A DNA stretch of 64,000 nucleotides. Source: B1 sp034439755 (GTDB taxonomy: Bacteria; Bacteroidota; Bacteroidia; UKL13-3). Shown piece by piece: positions 36,317 to 45,778 of this stretch. Location: the NCBI GenBank assembly GCA_034439755.1, contig JAWXAZ010000010.1:1-64000 (forward strand), given 5' to 3'. The position numbers and the translations under genes are program-made. Each line of letters starts with the position of its first letter. Positions within the stretch are counted from its first letter, which is position 1. The notes under the pieces are model-generated. The model searched no databases. It was not told the origin of the DNA and saw only the letters and a program-made list of their open reading frames with translations.

Positions 36317-37816
36317 ATGAAGAAGATAATAGCTATTTGCCTGAGTGTGGTATGCCTAAATGTGAGCGCCCAAAATCAGGATGATATTTTTAGATATAGC
36401 CAGCAAGGGATTGTTGGTTCGGCCCGAAGCTTAGGACTTTCTGGTGCTTGGGGTGCTTTGGGTGCCGACCTTGGTGCAGCCTCTATAAATCCTGCAGGTT
36501 TAGGGTTGTATAGGCGCAATGAAATGATGGGAGCCATGTCTATTACCAGCAGCATTAACCGCAGCGATTTTAATGGCAATTTAATGAGCGATTCGCGCAC
36601 ACGTTTTAATATTCCAAATTTTGGGGTGGTGTATAATTTTACCGACCAATACATGGGCAGTCAGAAAAAGGATGGCATTGTTGGGGGGTCTTTTGCCTTT
36701 GGCTTAAATAGGCTAAATGATTATACCAGCAGGGTACAATATGGCGGCAATGTTGCTAATTCAACTGTGGGAGATTATTTGGCCAAGCAGGCAAATGGGA
36801 GCGATAGTTCTAATTTTTTCTCGAGTGGTTTAGACAATGAGTTGTATGCGCAAGCATGGCGCGTGAGGTTAATTGATAACAACAACGGCAGTGCCAAATA
36901 TGCTTCGATACAAAGTTTGCGAAATGATACCAATTATTCGATGAGGCAAGCGCAATATACCCAAACAAGAGGGCGCACCAATGAGTGGTATGCGGGTGGT
37001 GGAATGAATGTGGCCAATGTTTTATATTTAGGTGGAAGCATGGTAATTCAGGATGTAAGGTATTATAGCGAGAGTCAATATAGGGAAACTATGTTAACCT
37101 CTAGTGTTGCAAATAATCCATATAGGTCGAGCTATATTACGCAAAATTTTGAAACGCGTGGAGTGGGTTTGGGTGCCAAATTTGGTTTTATTTTGAGACC
37201 TATAGATTTAATTAGAATTGGGGCTTCTTACCATACGCCTGTTCGATTAAATTTAACCGATAATTATGAGAACCAATTGAGTATGACTTACACAGATGGT
37301 AAGGTTTATACCGAACCCAATCAAAAGGTAAATGGAATGTATAAATATCAAATTGTTACCCCGCAAAGATTGCAGGCAAATGCTGCTATAATTGTGGGCA
37401 AATTGATGGTGATTGCAGTAGATTATGAAATGGTAGATTATAGCAAGGGTAGGTTACAAGCGAAAGATGGCCTAGCCGATTTTTCGGGAGCTAATAATGC
37501 CAATAGAAATATTTATGGTGTGGCTCAAAATGTAAAATTGGGTATGGAGATTAGTGCGGGTTATACCCGTTTAAGAGCAGGTTACGCTTTAATTGGCAAT
37601 CCATACGCTGATAAGAGTTTGAACAATGCCGATTACCAAAAGCATGTTATTAGTGCTGGATTTGGATGGATATACGACAATGCTTATTTCTTTGATATTG
37701 CAGTGAGCGACCGCATTGGAAAAGATTATTTATTGCCTTATGAGGGTAGTTCTATAGTAACAGAAAATACAACGCACAAACTCAACTTTGTGTTAGCAGC
37801 AGGTTACCGGTTTTAG
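36317..37816 (+). CDS. OmpP1/FadL-like outer-membrane transport protein
   Basis: The start is set at 36317 (MKKIIAICLSVVCLNVSAQ), giving a signal peptide; the longer frame overlaps the lipoprotein gene. The 499-residue protein has the family's N-terminal hatch region (RYSQQGIVGSARSLGLSGAWGALGADLGAASINPAGLGLYRRNE) followed by beta strands and a C-terminal strand ending in Phe (NFVLAAGYRF). FadL-like barrels import hydrophobic compounds; the substrate here is unknown. It is the second gene of a two-gene unit ending at a strong terminator. Confidence 0.85.
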   Translation: MKKIIAICLSVVCLNVSAQNQDDIFRYSQQGIVGSARSLGLSGAWGALGADLGAASINPAGLGLYRRNEMMGAMSITSSINRSDFNGNLMSDSRTRFNIPNFGVVYNFTDQYMGSQKKDGIVGGSFAFGLNRLNDYTSRVQYGGNVANSTVGDYLAKQANGSDSSNFFSSGLDNELYAQAWRVRLIDNNNGSAKYASIQSLRNDTNYSMRQAQYTQTRGRTNEWYAGGGMNVANVLYLGGSMVIQDVRYYSESQYRETMLTSSVANNPYRSSYITQNFETRGVGLGAKFGFILRPIDLIRIGASYHTPVRLNLTDNYENQLSMTYTDGKVYTEPNQKVNGMYKYQIVTPQRLQANAAIIVGKLMVIAVDYEMVDYSKGRLQAKDGLADFSGANNANRNIYGVAQNVKLGMEISAGYTRLRAGYALIGNPYADKSLNNADYQKHVISAGFGWIYDNAYFFDIAVSDRIGKDYLLPYEGSSIVTENTTHKLNFVLAAGYRF

Positions 37817-37832
37817 GCTAATAACGGTTCAT

Positions 37833-37871
37833 AAAAAAAGAGGCTGTCCTTGTGGGACAGCCTCTTTTTTT
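37833..37871. terminator. Bidirectional intrinsic terminator
   Basis: GAGGCTGTCC (37840-37849) pairs perfectly with GGACAGCCTC (37855-37864) around a 5 nt loop, with A-run and T-run flanks extending the stem. It ends the FadL-like transcript and, from the other side, the T9SS cargo gene. Confidence 0.93.
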
Positions 37872-37888
37872 ATGCGATTATTTTCGAC

Positions 37889-38566
37889 TTATTCTGATTT
37901 AGAAAAAGGCTTAGAGATAGTTTGAGAACCATCCTTGAAACGAATAAAATACAAGCCTTTTTGAAGGTCGCTGATATTGATTTCAGTTTCGATGCCATTG
38001 TGGTTAAACGATTTTACTTTAGAACCTAAAACATTGTAAATGTCAACATTGATATTATCACGAGATTGGTATTTAATAACCAATTTGTCTTTAGCTGGAT
38101 TTGGGTAAAAGGTAAACTCACGGTTGTTGCTAACTTCTTTTACAGAGGTTATCCAAGCATTTAACTGAAATTCAACAGTGTCAACAATTGCAGGGTTGTT
38201 CTTTAAATAGCAAGCAACTTTTGCTATGCCATTTCCGCTTTTAGAATTGATTACAAAATCACCTTTAAATTCGCCAGTTTTTCCTGCGCCCAAAATAAAG
38301 TCGCCCTTGCTACCAACTATTAAATCTGTTAAGCAATTACCTGGATCACACATGCCAAATTCCCAACCACTAGTTGAATTTACTTCAATAACCATCCACT
38401 CAAAAATACTATCTGCAGTGTTATTAGTAAAGTTGGAGTTTGCTACCAACTGAAAACTTGTGCTTGCTCCTTGGCCTTTAGAGGTTTTGGGGCTAAATGA
38501 TATGCTTTGAGCAACTGCTGTTTGCAGTATGAATAAAGCAGAAATATAAAGTATTAGTTTTTTCAT
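37889..38566 (-). CDS. Secreted protein with type IX sorting domain
   Basis: The start is at 38566 (MKKLILYISALFILQTAVAQ), giving a signal peptide. The 225-residue protein has a ~115-residue beta domain and a C-terminal type A sorting domain: FTFYPNPAKDKLVIKY, VDIYNVLGSKVKSF and INISDLQKGLYFIRF. It is predicted to be exported by Sec, then moved to the surface by the type IX system and anchored or released. The cargo domain is not recognised. Single gene with a terminator at its 3' end. Confidence 0.87.
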   Translation of the reverse strand: MKKLILYISALFILQTAVAQSISFSPKTSKGQGASTSFQLVANSNFTNNTADSIFEWMVIEVNSTSGWEFGMCDPGNCLTDLIVGSKGDFILGAGKTGEFKGDFVINSKSGNGIAKVACYLKNNPAIVDTVEFQLNAWITSVKEVSNNREFTFYPNPAKDKLVIKYQSRDNINVDIYNVLGSKVKSFNHNGIETEINISDLQKGLYFIRFKDGSQTISKPFSKSE

Positions 38567-38624
38567 ATCGTTTATTTTTGGGTTCAATTCAGTAAGTTTG
38601 TCAATGATTTGCCCTACATAGCTG

Positions 38625-38632
38625 CAAATTTA
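38625..38632 (-). promoter_or_regulatory. Possible -7 box of the T9SS cargo gene
   Basis: On the minus strand this reads TAAATTTG, an exact TAnnTTTG match 59 bp upstream of the start codon. No clear -33 TTTG is found at the normal distance, so this is tentative. Confidence 0.35.
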
Positions 38633-38664
38633 TAGAAAAAATAGTTAAAAAAAACATAAATCGT

Positions 38665-39081
38665 ATGAAAATCATTGTCATAAATGGCCCAAATCTAAAT
38701 TTGCAGGGCATAAGAGAACCCAAGAAATATGGAACAGATACTTTCACGCAATTAGTGGCTGATCTTAAAATTGATTTTCCGGGAATTGATGTTTTATATT
38801 TTCAAAGCAATGTTGAGGGTGAAATTATTAACTGTTTGCATGAGAGAGGATTCAATTGCGATGGCATTATTTTGAACGCAGGAGCCTATACGCATACTTC
38901 AATTGGAATTGGTGATGCTGTTGCGGCTATTAAAACCCCAGTTGTTGAAGTTCATATTAGTAACTTGGCCGCTAGAGAAGATTTTAGGCAGCGCTCGTAT
39001 ATTGCGCCACACGCTATAGGCGTGGTTTTTGGCTTTGGATTAAAGGGATATAAATTGGCCCTACAATCTTTTTTAAATTAA
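38665..39081 (+). CDS. aroQ: 3-dehydroquinate dehydratase, type II
   Basis: The 138-residue enzyme dehydrates 3-dehydroquinate in the shikimate pathway. All type II motifs are present: NGPNLNLQGIREPKKYG with the catalytic Arg/Tyr loop, QSNVEGEIIN, LNAGAYTHTSIG, and EVHISNLAAREDFRQRSY with the catalytic His. Its 3' end overlaps the convergent glycosyltransferase gene by 9 bp. Confidence 0.97.
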   Translation: MKIIVINGPNLNLQGIREPKKYGTDTFTQLVADLKIDFPGIDVLYFQSNVEGEIINCLHERGFNCDGIILNAGAYTHTSIGIGDAVAAIKTPVVEVHISNLAAREDFRQRSYIAPHAIGVVFGFGLKGYKLALQSFLN

Positions 39082-40113
39082 CTTATCTATCGCTTTCAAA
39101 TCTAAAAAGAATTGCTTCTTTTTTAGAAAATGCTCAACGATAACGGCCTCTTTATATACTCCTTTTAAGATTGGATTTGGCAAGGTCTTGATCACTTTTT
39201 TTCTTTGTTTCCACCATTTCCCAAACTTAAAAAAGAAATGGGCATGGGCTTTATGAACCGCAGCGCTATCTGCAGTATTGGCATTCATCAAGAAATAAAT
39301 AGAGCTTAATAAATCCAAGGTTGTTCTCAATGGAATAAGCCATAACAAGGTTTTAATCTCGCTGTTTTTCAACAGCATTTGCAGTGAGTTTCTAAAATTA
39401 AGGTAGGTCTTTTTTGGGTTACCTTGTTGCAAAGTGCTACCTCCTAAATGATACACTTGGCTTGAACCGAAATACCATATTTGATAGCCTGCTAATTGTA
39501 ATCGCCAACACAAATCAACCTCTTCCATGTGGGCAAAAAAGTGTTCATCAAATCCGCCTACCGAATGAAAAGCCTCAGCTTTCAAAAACAAACAAGCCCC
39601 ACTTGCCCAAAAAACCGGAAGGTCGTTGTTATACTGACCATTGTCTTTTTCCATGGTTTCAAAAAGGCGGCCTCTACAAAAAACATAGCCCAAATGGTCA
39701 ATAAATCCGCCAGCACCGCCAGCATACTCAAAATGATCTTTCTGTTTATACTGTAATATTTTAGGCTGAGCAGCGGCAATGCCATCATCTTTTTGCATGC
39801 CTTCAATAACGGGTTCTATCCAAGATGGAATAACCTCCACATCGTTGTTGAGCAGCACATAATAATGGGCCTTAATTTCTTTGAGGGCATGGTTATAGCC
39901 ACCTGCGTATCCATAATTTTGATCCAAAACCAAGGTCTCAACCGAGGGGAAATTTGCTTTTACAAATTCTATTGAATCATCTGTTGAAGCATTGTCTGCT
40001 ATCACAATTTTTAAATTTGGATAGGTGCTTGCCACTACACTGGGGAGAAACTGCTCCAATAAAGCTCTTTTGTTCCAATGAATAATAACAACGGCAACGG
40101 ATGGGTAATTCAT
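39073..40113 (-). CDS. GT2 family glycosyltransferase
   Basis: The start is set at 40113 (MNYPSVAVVIIHWN); the longer frame runs back into the upstream gene. The 346-residue GT-A protein shows ADNASTDDSIEFVK, YAGGYNHALKEIK, LLNNDVEVIPSWIEP (the DxD-equivalent NNDVE), FLKAEAFHSVGGFDEHFFAHMEEVDLCWR and a C-terminal amphipathic region. It resembles dTDP-rhamnosyltransferase-like GT2 enzymes of surface polysaccharide synthesis; donor and acceptor are unknown. Its ATG overlaps the stop of the upstream gene (TAATG), indicating translational coupling. Confidence 0.9.
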   Translation of the reverse strand: MNYPSVAVVIIHWNKRALLEQFLPSVVASTYPNLKIVIADNASTDDSIEFVKANFPSVETLVLDQNYGYAGGYNHALKEIKAHYYVLLNNDVEVIPSWIEPVIEGMQKDDGIAAAQPKILQYKQKDHFEYAGGAGGFIDHLGYVFCRGRLFETMEKDNGQYNNDLPVFWASGACLFLKAEAFHSVGGFDEHFFAHMEEVDLCWRLQLAGYQIWYFGSSQVYHLGGSTLQQGNPKKTYLNFRNSLQMLLKNSEIKTLLWLIPLRTTLDLLSSIYFLMNANTADSAAVHKAHAHFFFKFGKWWKQRKKVIKTLPNPILKGVYKEAVIVEHFLKKKQFFLDLKAIDKLI

Positions 40114-40490
40114 TAATCTACTTTCTTTTTTTGTTTGTAGGGAACATACACAAATCTTGCGTCGCCGGGGGTGATGAGCAATATGCACATCGTTTCCTTG
40201 GGGTTCTTATAATTGGCAATAAAGTCTTGTTCTCTTTCTGGTAACACCAATTTTTTTTCTACCAATTCTTCCAGGGTACTCGCATGAATGGTGAAATCGC
40301 GGGCATAATCTCCTGCCAACAAAATTGGTTCACCCAATTTTACCTCGTGCTGATGTGCTACAAAAATGGGATACTTGGTAAAACCCTCTTTAAGCAAATC
40401 TTGCGAAACCTCTTTAATCATTGGACTATAGAACTGAAGATCGTCGGCCAAAATATCCAATAGTTTTTTTAAAATTTCTTCTTTATCCAT
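40113..40490 (-). CDS. Conserved protein of unknown function
   Basis: The 125-residue soluble protein begins MDKEEILKKLLDILADDLQF and contains FVAHQHEVKLGEPILLAGDYARDFTIHASTLEEL and MCILLITPGDARFVYVPYK. I know of similar small proteins in Bacteroidota but no function. It overlaps rlmD upstream and the glycosyltransferase downstream by one base each (TAATG), so the three genes form one tight unit. Confidence 0.78.
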   Translation of the reverse strand: MDKEEILKKLLDILADDLQFYSPMIKEVSQDLLKEGFTKYPIFVAHQHEVKLGEPILLAGDYARDFTIHASTLEELVEKKLVLPEREQDFIANYKNPKETMCILLITPGDARFVYVPYKQKKKVD

Positions 40491-41905
40491 TATTTTAATT
40501 CAAGTAAAGCGATGTTTTCTACATGGTGTGTATGTGGAAACATATCAACTGGTTGAACTTTAATTACCTGGTATACGTCTGTCATTAAAGCAATGTCTCT
40601 TGCTTGTGTAGCAGGATTGCAACTCACATAAACTATTCTTTTGGGACGAACTTGCAACAGTTGGTTAATTACATCTTCGTGCATGCCTGCTCTCGGGGGA
40701 TCTGTAATCACAACATCTGGTTTGCCATTTTTTTCAATGAAGCTACTCGTAAGTAAATCTTTCATATCGCCAGCAAAGAAATCGGCATGTTCAATATTGT
40801 TTAAGGCAGCATTTTTCTTGGCATCTTCAATGGCTTGTTCTACACTTTCTATGCCCACTACTTTCTTGGCCATTTTGGAAACAAACAAAGCAATGGTTCC
40901 AACGCCGGTATACAAATCGTACACCAATTCTTCGCCAGTTAAACCGGCAAATTCGAGGGTTTTTTTGTATAATTCGATGGTTTGGTAAGCATTTGTTTGA
41001 AAGAAAGATTTTGGTCCGATCTTGAATTTTAAATCTTCCAATTCTTCAATTAAAAACGCGTTTCCTGCAAACACTTTTATGTCTAAATCGAAAATGGTAT
41101 CGTTTCTTTTTTCATTGATTACATACAACAAAGAGCTTATCTCTGGAACCGTTTGGTGAATGTGGTTTAACAAGGCTTCTCTTTTTTCTTTATCCTCATA
41201 TCCTAAACTCACAATGAGCATCCATTCGCCTTTCATGTTATTGCGGAGTGTAAGGTTTCTTAAGAATCCAGTTTGCCCATAAAGGTTAAAGAAATCGTAA
41301 TCGTTTTCCTTGCAAAAGTCTCTCACGCAATTGCGAATAACATCGTTAATTGGTGGCATGAGGTGACAAGTAAACACGTCGAACACCTTATCGAATCTAC
41401 CCGGAATGTGATACCCTAAACCTACATTTTCTGCTTTACTTAGGGTGCCAATGTCCACTTTGTCGGTTAGCCATTTTCTATCTGTACTCGAAAATTCCAC
41501 TTTGTTTCTATACTGTGTGGTTTTGGCTGAACCAAGGATAGGTTCTATGGGCGGGAAGGGGAATTTACCTATTCTCTCAAAAGCATCCTGCACTTGTTGT
41601 TGCTTGTATCGCAATTGCGATTCATAGCTCATTTGTTGCCATTTGCAACCGCCACAAGTGCCAAAATGTTCGCAGAATGTTTCTACCCTATCTGGCGACG
41701 GACTAATTATTTCGGTGATGGTGGCTAATTCGAAACGCCTTTTGTCTTGAATAACCCGGGCATTTACTATATCTCCTGGCACGGCATATTCAACCATTAC
41801 CACTTTTCCATCTTCTGGTCTTGCTATACTTTTTCCCTCGCTTCCTGCCGAAACAATGCTAAGGTTTTCATAAAACTTAGGTTCTTTACTTTTCTTTTTA
41901 CCCAT
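40490..41905 (-). CDS. rlmD: 23S rRNA (uracil-C5)-methyltransferase, RlmD-like
   Basis: The start is set at 41905 (MGKKKSKEPKFYENLSI). The 471-residue enzyme has an N-terminal TRAM domain (VMVEYAVPGDIVNARV) and an Fe-S cluster set CEHFGTCGGC with a fourth Cys in VFTCHL. The SAM-dependent methyltransferase domain has FFQTN, YDLYTGVGTIALFVS, DPPRAGMHEDV and the catalytic Cys in YVSCNPATQARD. Which uridine is modified (1939 or 747) cannot be told from this alone; RlmD is the usual assignment for the Fe-S form of this length. Confidence 0.92.
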   Translation of the reverse strand: MGKKKSKEPKFYENLSIVSAGSEGKSIARPEDGKVVMVEYAVPGDIVNARVIQDKRRFELATITEIISPSPDRVETFCEHFGTCGGCKWQQMSYESQLRYKQQQVQDAFERIGKFPFPPIEPILGSAKTTQYRNKVEFSSTDRKWLTDKVDIGTLSKAENVGLGYHIPGRFDKVFDVFTCHLMPPINDVIRNCVRDFCKENDYDFFNLYGQTGFLRNLTLRNNMKGEWMLIVSLGYEDKEKREALLNHIHQTVPEISSLLYVINEKRNDTIFDLDIKVFAGNAFLIEELEDLKFKIGPKSFFQTNAYQTIELYKKTLEFAGLTGEELVYDLYTGVGTIALFVSKMAKKVVGIESVEQAIEDAKKNAALNNIEHADFFAGDMKDLLTSSFIEKNGKPDVVITDPPRAGMHEDVINQLLQVRPKRIVYVSCNPATQARDIALMTDVYQVIKVQPVDMFPHTHHVENIALLELK

Positions 41906-42006
41906 GAGGGCCGCAAGATAATAAAAAAAAGACGGAGCTTCTAGCAATCTTGATGCGGGTTATTGCTAAGTACTTATCAAAAAAATGTGTTGGTTCAAAC
42001 CGAATC

Positions 42007-43026
42007 TTAAGAAACAATATTTACTTCTGGGTTAATATCGATGCCAAAGGTTTCCTTTACACTGGCTTTTATTTGCAAGGCTGCGGCATAAATTTCATTG
42101 CCTGTTGCACCGCCATAATTTACCAAAACCAGGGCTTGGTCTTTGTGGGCACCTGTATTTCCGATTCGTTTGCCTTTAAACCCGCATTGCTCAATGAGCC
42201 AACCCGCAGGCACTTTCACAAGGCCGTTTTCTAATTTATAGCCGGGCATTTGTGGATGTTTAAGGAGCAAATCCTTGTACATGGATTCTTCAATTTCGGG
42301 ATTTTTAAAAAAGCTACCAGAGTTGCCTAATACTTTTGGATCGGGCAATTTAATGCTTCTAATTTGAATCACTGCTTCACTTACATCCTTCATATTAGGT
42401 TGAGTGATGCCTTTTAATTGAAGCGTTTCTTGAATAGCGCCATACTTGGTATTAAGCTCTGCTTTTTTATTCAGTTTAAAGGTTACCGCAACAATGATAT
42501 ATTGGTCTTTGGCCTCGTTTTTAAAAATACTTTCTCGGTAGCCAAATTTACATTCTGCATTACTGAATTTTACCAATTTTCCCGATTCAATTTCAATTGC
42601 AAACAACTCCTCAAAAGTGTCTTTAATTTCTGCCCCATAAGCCCCAATATTTTGCATTGGAGCAGCGCCTACACAGCCTGGTATTAAAGAAAGATTTTCT
42701 ACACCGCCTAAATTTTTGTTGACGCAATATAGAACAAAATCGTGCCAGAGCTCGCCACTCATGGCTTTTACCCAAACATAATCTTCATTTTCTTTAATGA
42801 TATCTAGGCCTGTTAAATTCATGCGAATAACCATCCCCTCATAATTTTGTGTGAGCAAAATATTGCTGCCACCGCCCAAAATGAGTTTTTTTCTTTCATG
42901 TAAATTGAAAGTAGTACACAAAACTTGCACCTCTTCCACGGTTTTAACTTCCACAAATTGTTCGGCTAAAACATCAATTCCAAAGGTGTTATAGGGTTTT
43001 AACGATATGTTTTGATAAATCACCAT
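42007..43026 (-). CDS. murB: UDP-N-acetylenolpyruvoylglucosamine reductase
   Basis: The start is set at 43026 (MVIYQNISLKPYNTFG). The 339-residue flavoprotein is the E. coli-like type I form: NTFGIDVLAEQFVEV, LILGGGSNILLTQNYEG, PGCVGAAPMQNIGAYGAEI, KFGYRESIFK, catalytic Ser in LGNSGSFFKNP and C-terminal Glu in DINPEVNIVS. It makes UDP-MurNAc in the cytoplasm. It is divergent from the sulfatase gene, with 60 bp between the start codons. Confidence 0.97.
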   Translation of the reverse strand: MVIYQNISLKPYNTFGIDVLAEQFVEVKTVEEVQVLCTTFNLHERKKLILGGGSNILLTQNYEGMVIRMNLTGLDIIKENEDYVWVKAMSGELWHDFVLYCVNKNLGGVENLSLIPGCVGAAPMQNIGAYGAEIKDTFEELFAIEIESGKLVKFSNAECKFGYRESIFKNEAKDQYIIVAVTFKLNKKAELNTKYGAIQETLQLKGITQPNMKDVSEAVIQIRSIKLPDPKVLGNSGSFFKNPEIEESMYKDLLLKHPQMPGYKLENGLVKVPAGWLIEQCGFKGKRIGNTGAHKDQALVLVNYGGATGNEIYAAALQIKASVKETFGIDINPEVNIVS

Positions 43027-43086
43027 ATTTGTATGGCAAATAAAGAAATTCGAATGAAAAAAGCGATATAAAAAAAATATTCTATT

Positions 43087-44985
43087 TTGCACCAAATGTT
43101 GCACGCTTTTAAACTTCTACTCACTAGATTGGCAATAGCCATGTTATTTGCCTCTTTGTGCAGGTTGCTTTTCTTGATATTTAATCCTGTTTTTTTTCAA
43201 TACTCGGTTGCAGATTTGGCTCAAGGGTTTTATTATGGCTTGCTGTACGATTTGTCTGTAACCATTTATGTGCATGGATTATTCTTGGCTTTGCATTTAT
43301 TGCCTGCTAAATTGTTTTACAAAAAACCTTTGCAACAATTTTTGTTTTTCCTTTTTCTTTTTGGGCAATTGTTGATCTTGTTTTTTAACATGGTAGACAT
43401 TGGTTATTTTCCGATTTCGGGCAAGCGAAGTGGCATGGAAATATTTTCTATGGCTTCTGAGACTAATGGTTTGGTGCTGCAATATTTAAGTGATTATTGG
43501 TATTTGTTATTGGCACTATTGGGCATGCTTTGGCTCAATTATAAGTTGTATTTGCCCAGCTATAAACAAGCAATTTCGATTGGGTTTGGTGCAAAATATA
43601 ACCAACTTTCAACAGAAGTTTTATTGCGAATTTTTGTGCTTGCCTTTGCCTTTGTGGGTGCAAGGGGCGGTTTGAACCTATTGCCGTTAAATACTTTTGA
43701 TGCTGCCAGGCAAACCCGCGCAGAATTGATTCCATTGGTGGTTAATACGCCATTTAATATGATCATAAGCACCCAACAATCTGGATTAAAGGAGTTGAAT
43801 TATATGTCGGTTCAAACCGAAGAAAAATGGTTTAACCCCATGCAAAAAATTGTTGGCGACAGCGTTTTAGTATCTAAACGAAATTTGGTGGTCATTGTAG
43901 TAGAAAGTTTAGGGAAAGAATATGTGGGATTTTATAACAATCAACATGGTTATACGCCCTTTTTAGATTCTTTAATGCAGTATTCGGAGGTTTATATGCA
44001 TGCTTATGCCAATGGAAAGAAGTCTATTGAGGGCATTCCTGCTATTTTAGCTTCAATTCCTTCTTGGATGGAAACCCCTTATTTAAGCAGCTATTACCAA
44101 GGAAATGATTTGCATGGAGCGGCTTATTATTTGCAAAAGTTGGGCTATGATGCAAGCTTTTATCATGGTGGGAAAAATGGCACCATGAGTTTCGATAATT
44201 TTATAGCTTTGAGTGGTGGCGGAAAATATTTTGGCAAGAATGAATATCCAACTAAAGCCGATTTTGATGGCTTTTGGGGTATATCGGATCAACCATATTT
44301 GCGTTATTTTGGAGCTGAGTTGGGTGAAAAAAAGGAGCCGTTTTTTTCTACAGTTTTTACCCTCACCTCTCATCATCCCTATGAGTTGCCTGCGGGTGAA
44401 AAGGGTAAATTTCCCATGGGAACTTTGCCTATTCATCAAACAATTGGCTATGCCGACGATGCCTTGCGGGCCTTTTTTACTTATGCAAAAACACAGTCTT
44501 GGTATGCCCATACGAGTTTTATTTTAACGGCCGATCACAGTGCAGAAAATGTAAGGCCCTATTATCAAAGTGCACAGGGGAAATATGAGGTGCCATTATT
44601 TGTGTTTAGGCCAGGTTATACAACGCTTAAATTGAATAATAGAACATTATCGCATCTAGATATAATGCCCTTGATATTGCAGGAGGCAAATTATGCTGAT
44701 TCATTTTTTAGTTTCGGAATTAATCCTAAATCGGAGTCTAAAAATGGGGCTGCTATTCAATATCAAGATGGGTATTATCGCATAATTCAATGGCCTTATG
44801 TTTATCATTTTGATGGGCAAAACACTTTGGCTTTGTTTAATGTGAGTGAAGACTCTTTGTTAAAGAAAAATTTAATGAATGAGCAAATTCTTAAGCCAAA
44901 ATTGGATAGCATGGATATGCTGCTAAAAAGTACTTTGCAAAGCTATCACCGCAAGTTGATAAGCAACAAAGCATTTTTACCTTAG
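43087..44985 (+). CDS. LTA synthase-like membrane sulfatase
   Basis: The 632-residue protein has about five N-terminal membrane helices (to ~185) and a periplasmic alkaline phosphatase/sulfatase domain. Metal and nucleophile motifs are VVIVVESLGKEYVG (metal Glu), YANGKKSIEGIPAILAS (nucleophile position Ser rather than the Thr of LtaS), FFSTVFTLTSHHPYELP and LTADHSAEN (metal Asp-His). Such enzymes transfer phosphoglycerol or phosphoethanolamine groups; in a Gram-negative cell the product is more likely a modified lipid or glycan than lipoteichoic acid. Met-4 is an equally good start. Confidence 0.88.
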   Translation: MHQMLHAFKLLLTRLAIAMLFASLCRLLFLIFNPVFFQYSVADLAQGFYYGLLYDLSVTIYVHGLFLALHLLPAKLFYKKPLQQFLFFLFLFGQLLILFFNMVDIGYFPISGKRSGMEIFSMASETNGLVLQYLSDYWYLLLALLGMLWLNYKLYLPSYKQAISIGFGAKYNQLSTEVLLRIFVLAFAFVGARGGLNLLPLNTFDAARQTRAELIPLVVNTPFNMIISTQQSGLKELNYMSVQTEEKWFNPMQKIVGDSVLVSKRNLVVIVVESLGKEYVGFYNNQHGYTPFLDSLMQYSEVYMHAYANGKKSIEGIPAILASIPSWMETPYLSSYYQGNDLHGAAYYLQKLGYDASFYHGGKNGTMSFDNFIALSGGGKYFGKNEYPTKADFDGFWGISDQPYLRYFGAELGEKKEPFFSTVFTLTSHHPYELPAGEKGKFPMGTLPIHQTIGYADDALRAFFTYAKTQSWYAHTSFILTADHSAENVRPYYQSAQGKYEVPLFVFRPGYTTLKLNNRTLSHLDIMPLILQEANYADSFFSFGINPKSESKNGAAIQYQDGYYRIIQWPYVYHFDGQNTLALFNVSEDSLLKKNLMNEQILKPKLDSMDMLLKSTLQSYHRKLISNKAFLP

Positions 44986-45064
44986 CCTATTTAGTTGGGC
45001 TATTTGTTTGATATATTTTCTTTCCCTCGTTGCTATTTTTAACACTGTTTAGAAATAAATGTTA

Positions 45065-45778
45065 TTACGCTAACCTATTAGCCTGTATAAGCTTTTGAAG
45101 GTTTTCTTTATACACCGCCCCAACAGAAATGGTTTGGTTGTTTATGATAAGACTATTGCTATCTGATTGGCTAATAAAATTGATGTTTACAATATACGAT
45201 TTATGAACTCGGGCAAATTGTGGATAGGGTTTTAATTGGTCCTCAAAATTTTTCATGGTGCTATGAATGATAATGCGTTCATCGTTTACACATACTTTAA
45301 TATAATCGCCTAAACCTTCAACCAACCAGATATTGTTAACATCAATACGCAGCCATTTGCTATCCGATCTTACAAATAGAACTTTTTGCGGGGCGGTATT
45401 TGGCGCTTGCAGTGTGTTTTGTTTTAAATGATATGCCTTTTCTATGGCCTTATTTAATCGCTCAAGGGAAATGGGTTTAAGTAAGTAATCAACAGCATTT
45501 AACTCATAGCTTTCTAGGGCATAATTTGGATAGGCCGTTGTATAGATAACCATAGGCGGCTCTTTTAACGAGCGCAAAAATTCAATGCCATTTATCTCTG
45601 GCATGTTTATGTCTAATAGCAATAAATCAATTGGGTTTTTAATGATAAATGAATAGGCTTCAATGGCGTCTTTACAAGTGCCCACAAGCTCTATGTTAGC
45701 ATGGCCTTTTAAATGGCTTTGCAAAACCTCTATGGCTAGAGGCTCATCGTCTGTAATTAATGTGCGCAATGTGATCAT
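45065..45778 (-). CDS. LytTR-type response regulator
   Basis: The 237-residue protein has a receiver domain (acidic pocket DDE at 10-12, phospho-acceptor D56 in LLLLDINMPE, Lys in LLKPISLERL) and a C-terminal LytTR DNA-binding domain (about 130-235). Its start overlaps the histidine kinase stop by 4 bp, so the two form a two-component pair. Targets are unknown; the divergently placed serine hydrolase gene is a candidate. Confidence 0.95.
   Translation of the reverse strand: MITLRTLITDDEPLAIEVLQSHLKGHANIELVGTCKDAIEAYSFIIKNPIDLLLLDINMPEINGIEFLRSLKEPPMVIYTTAYPNYALESYELNAVDYLLKPISLERLNKAIEKAYHLKQNTLQAPNTAPQKVLFVRSDSKWLRIDVNNIWLVEGLGDYIKVCVNDERIIIHSTMKNFEDQLKPYPQFARVHKSYIVNINFISQSDSNSLIINNQTISVGAVYKENLQKLIQANRLA

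Noticed and set aside
44083..44511. 142-residue minus-strand open frame
   Set aside because: It is antisense to well-conserved sulfatase motifs and has no independent support.
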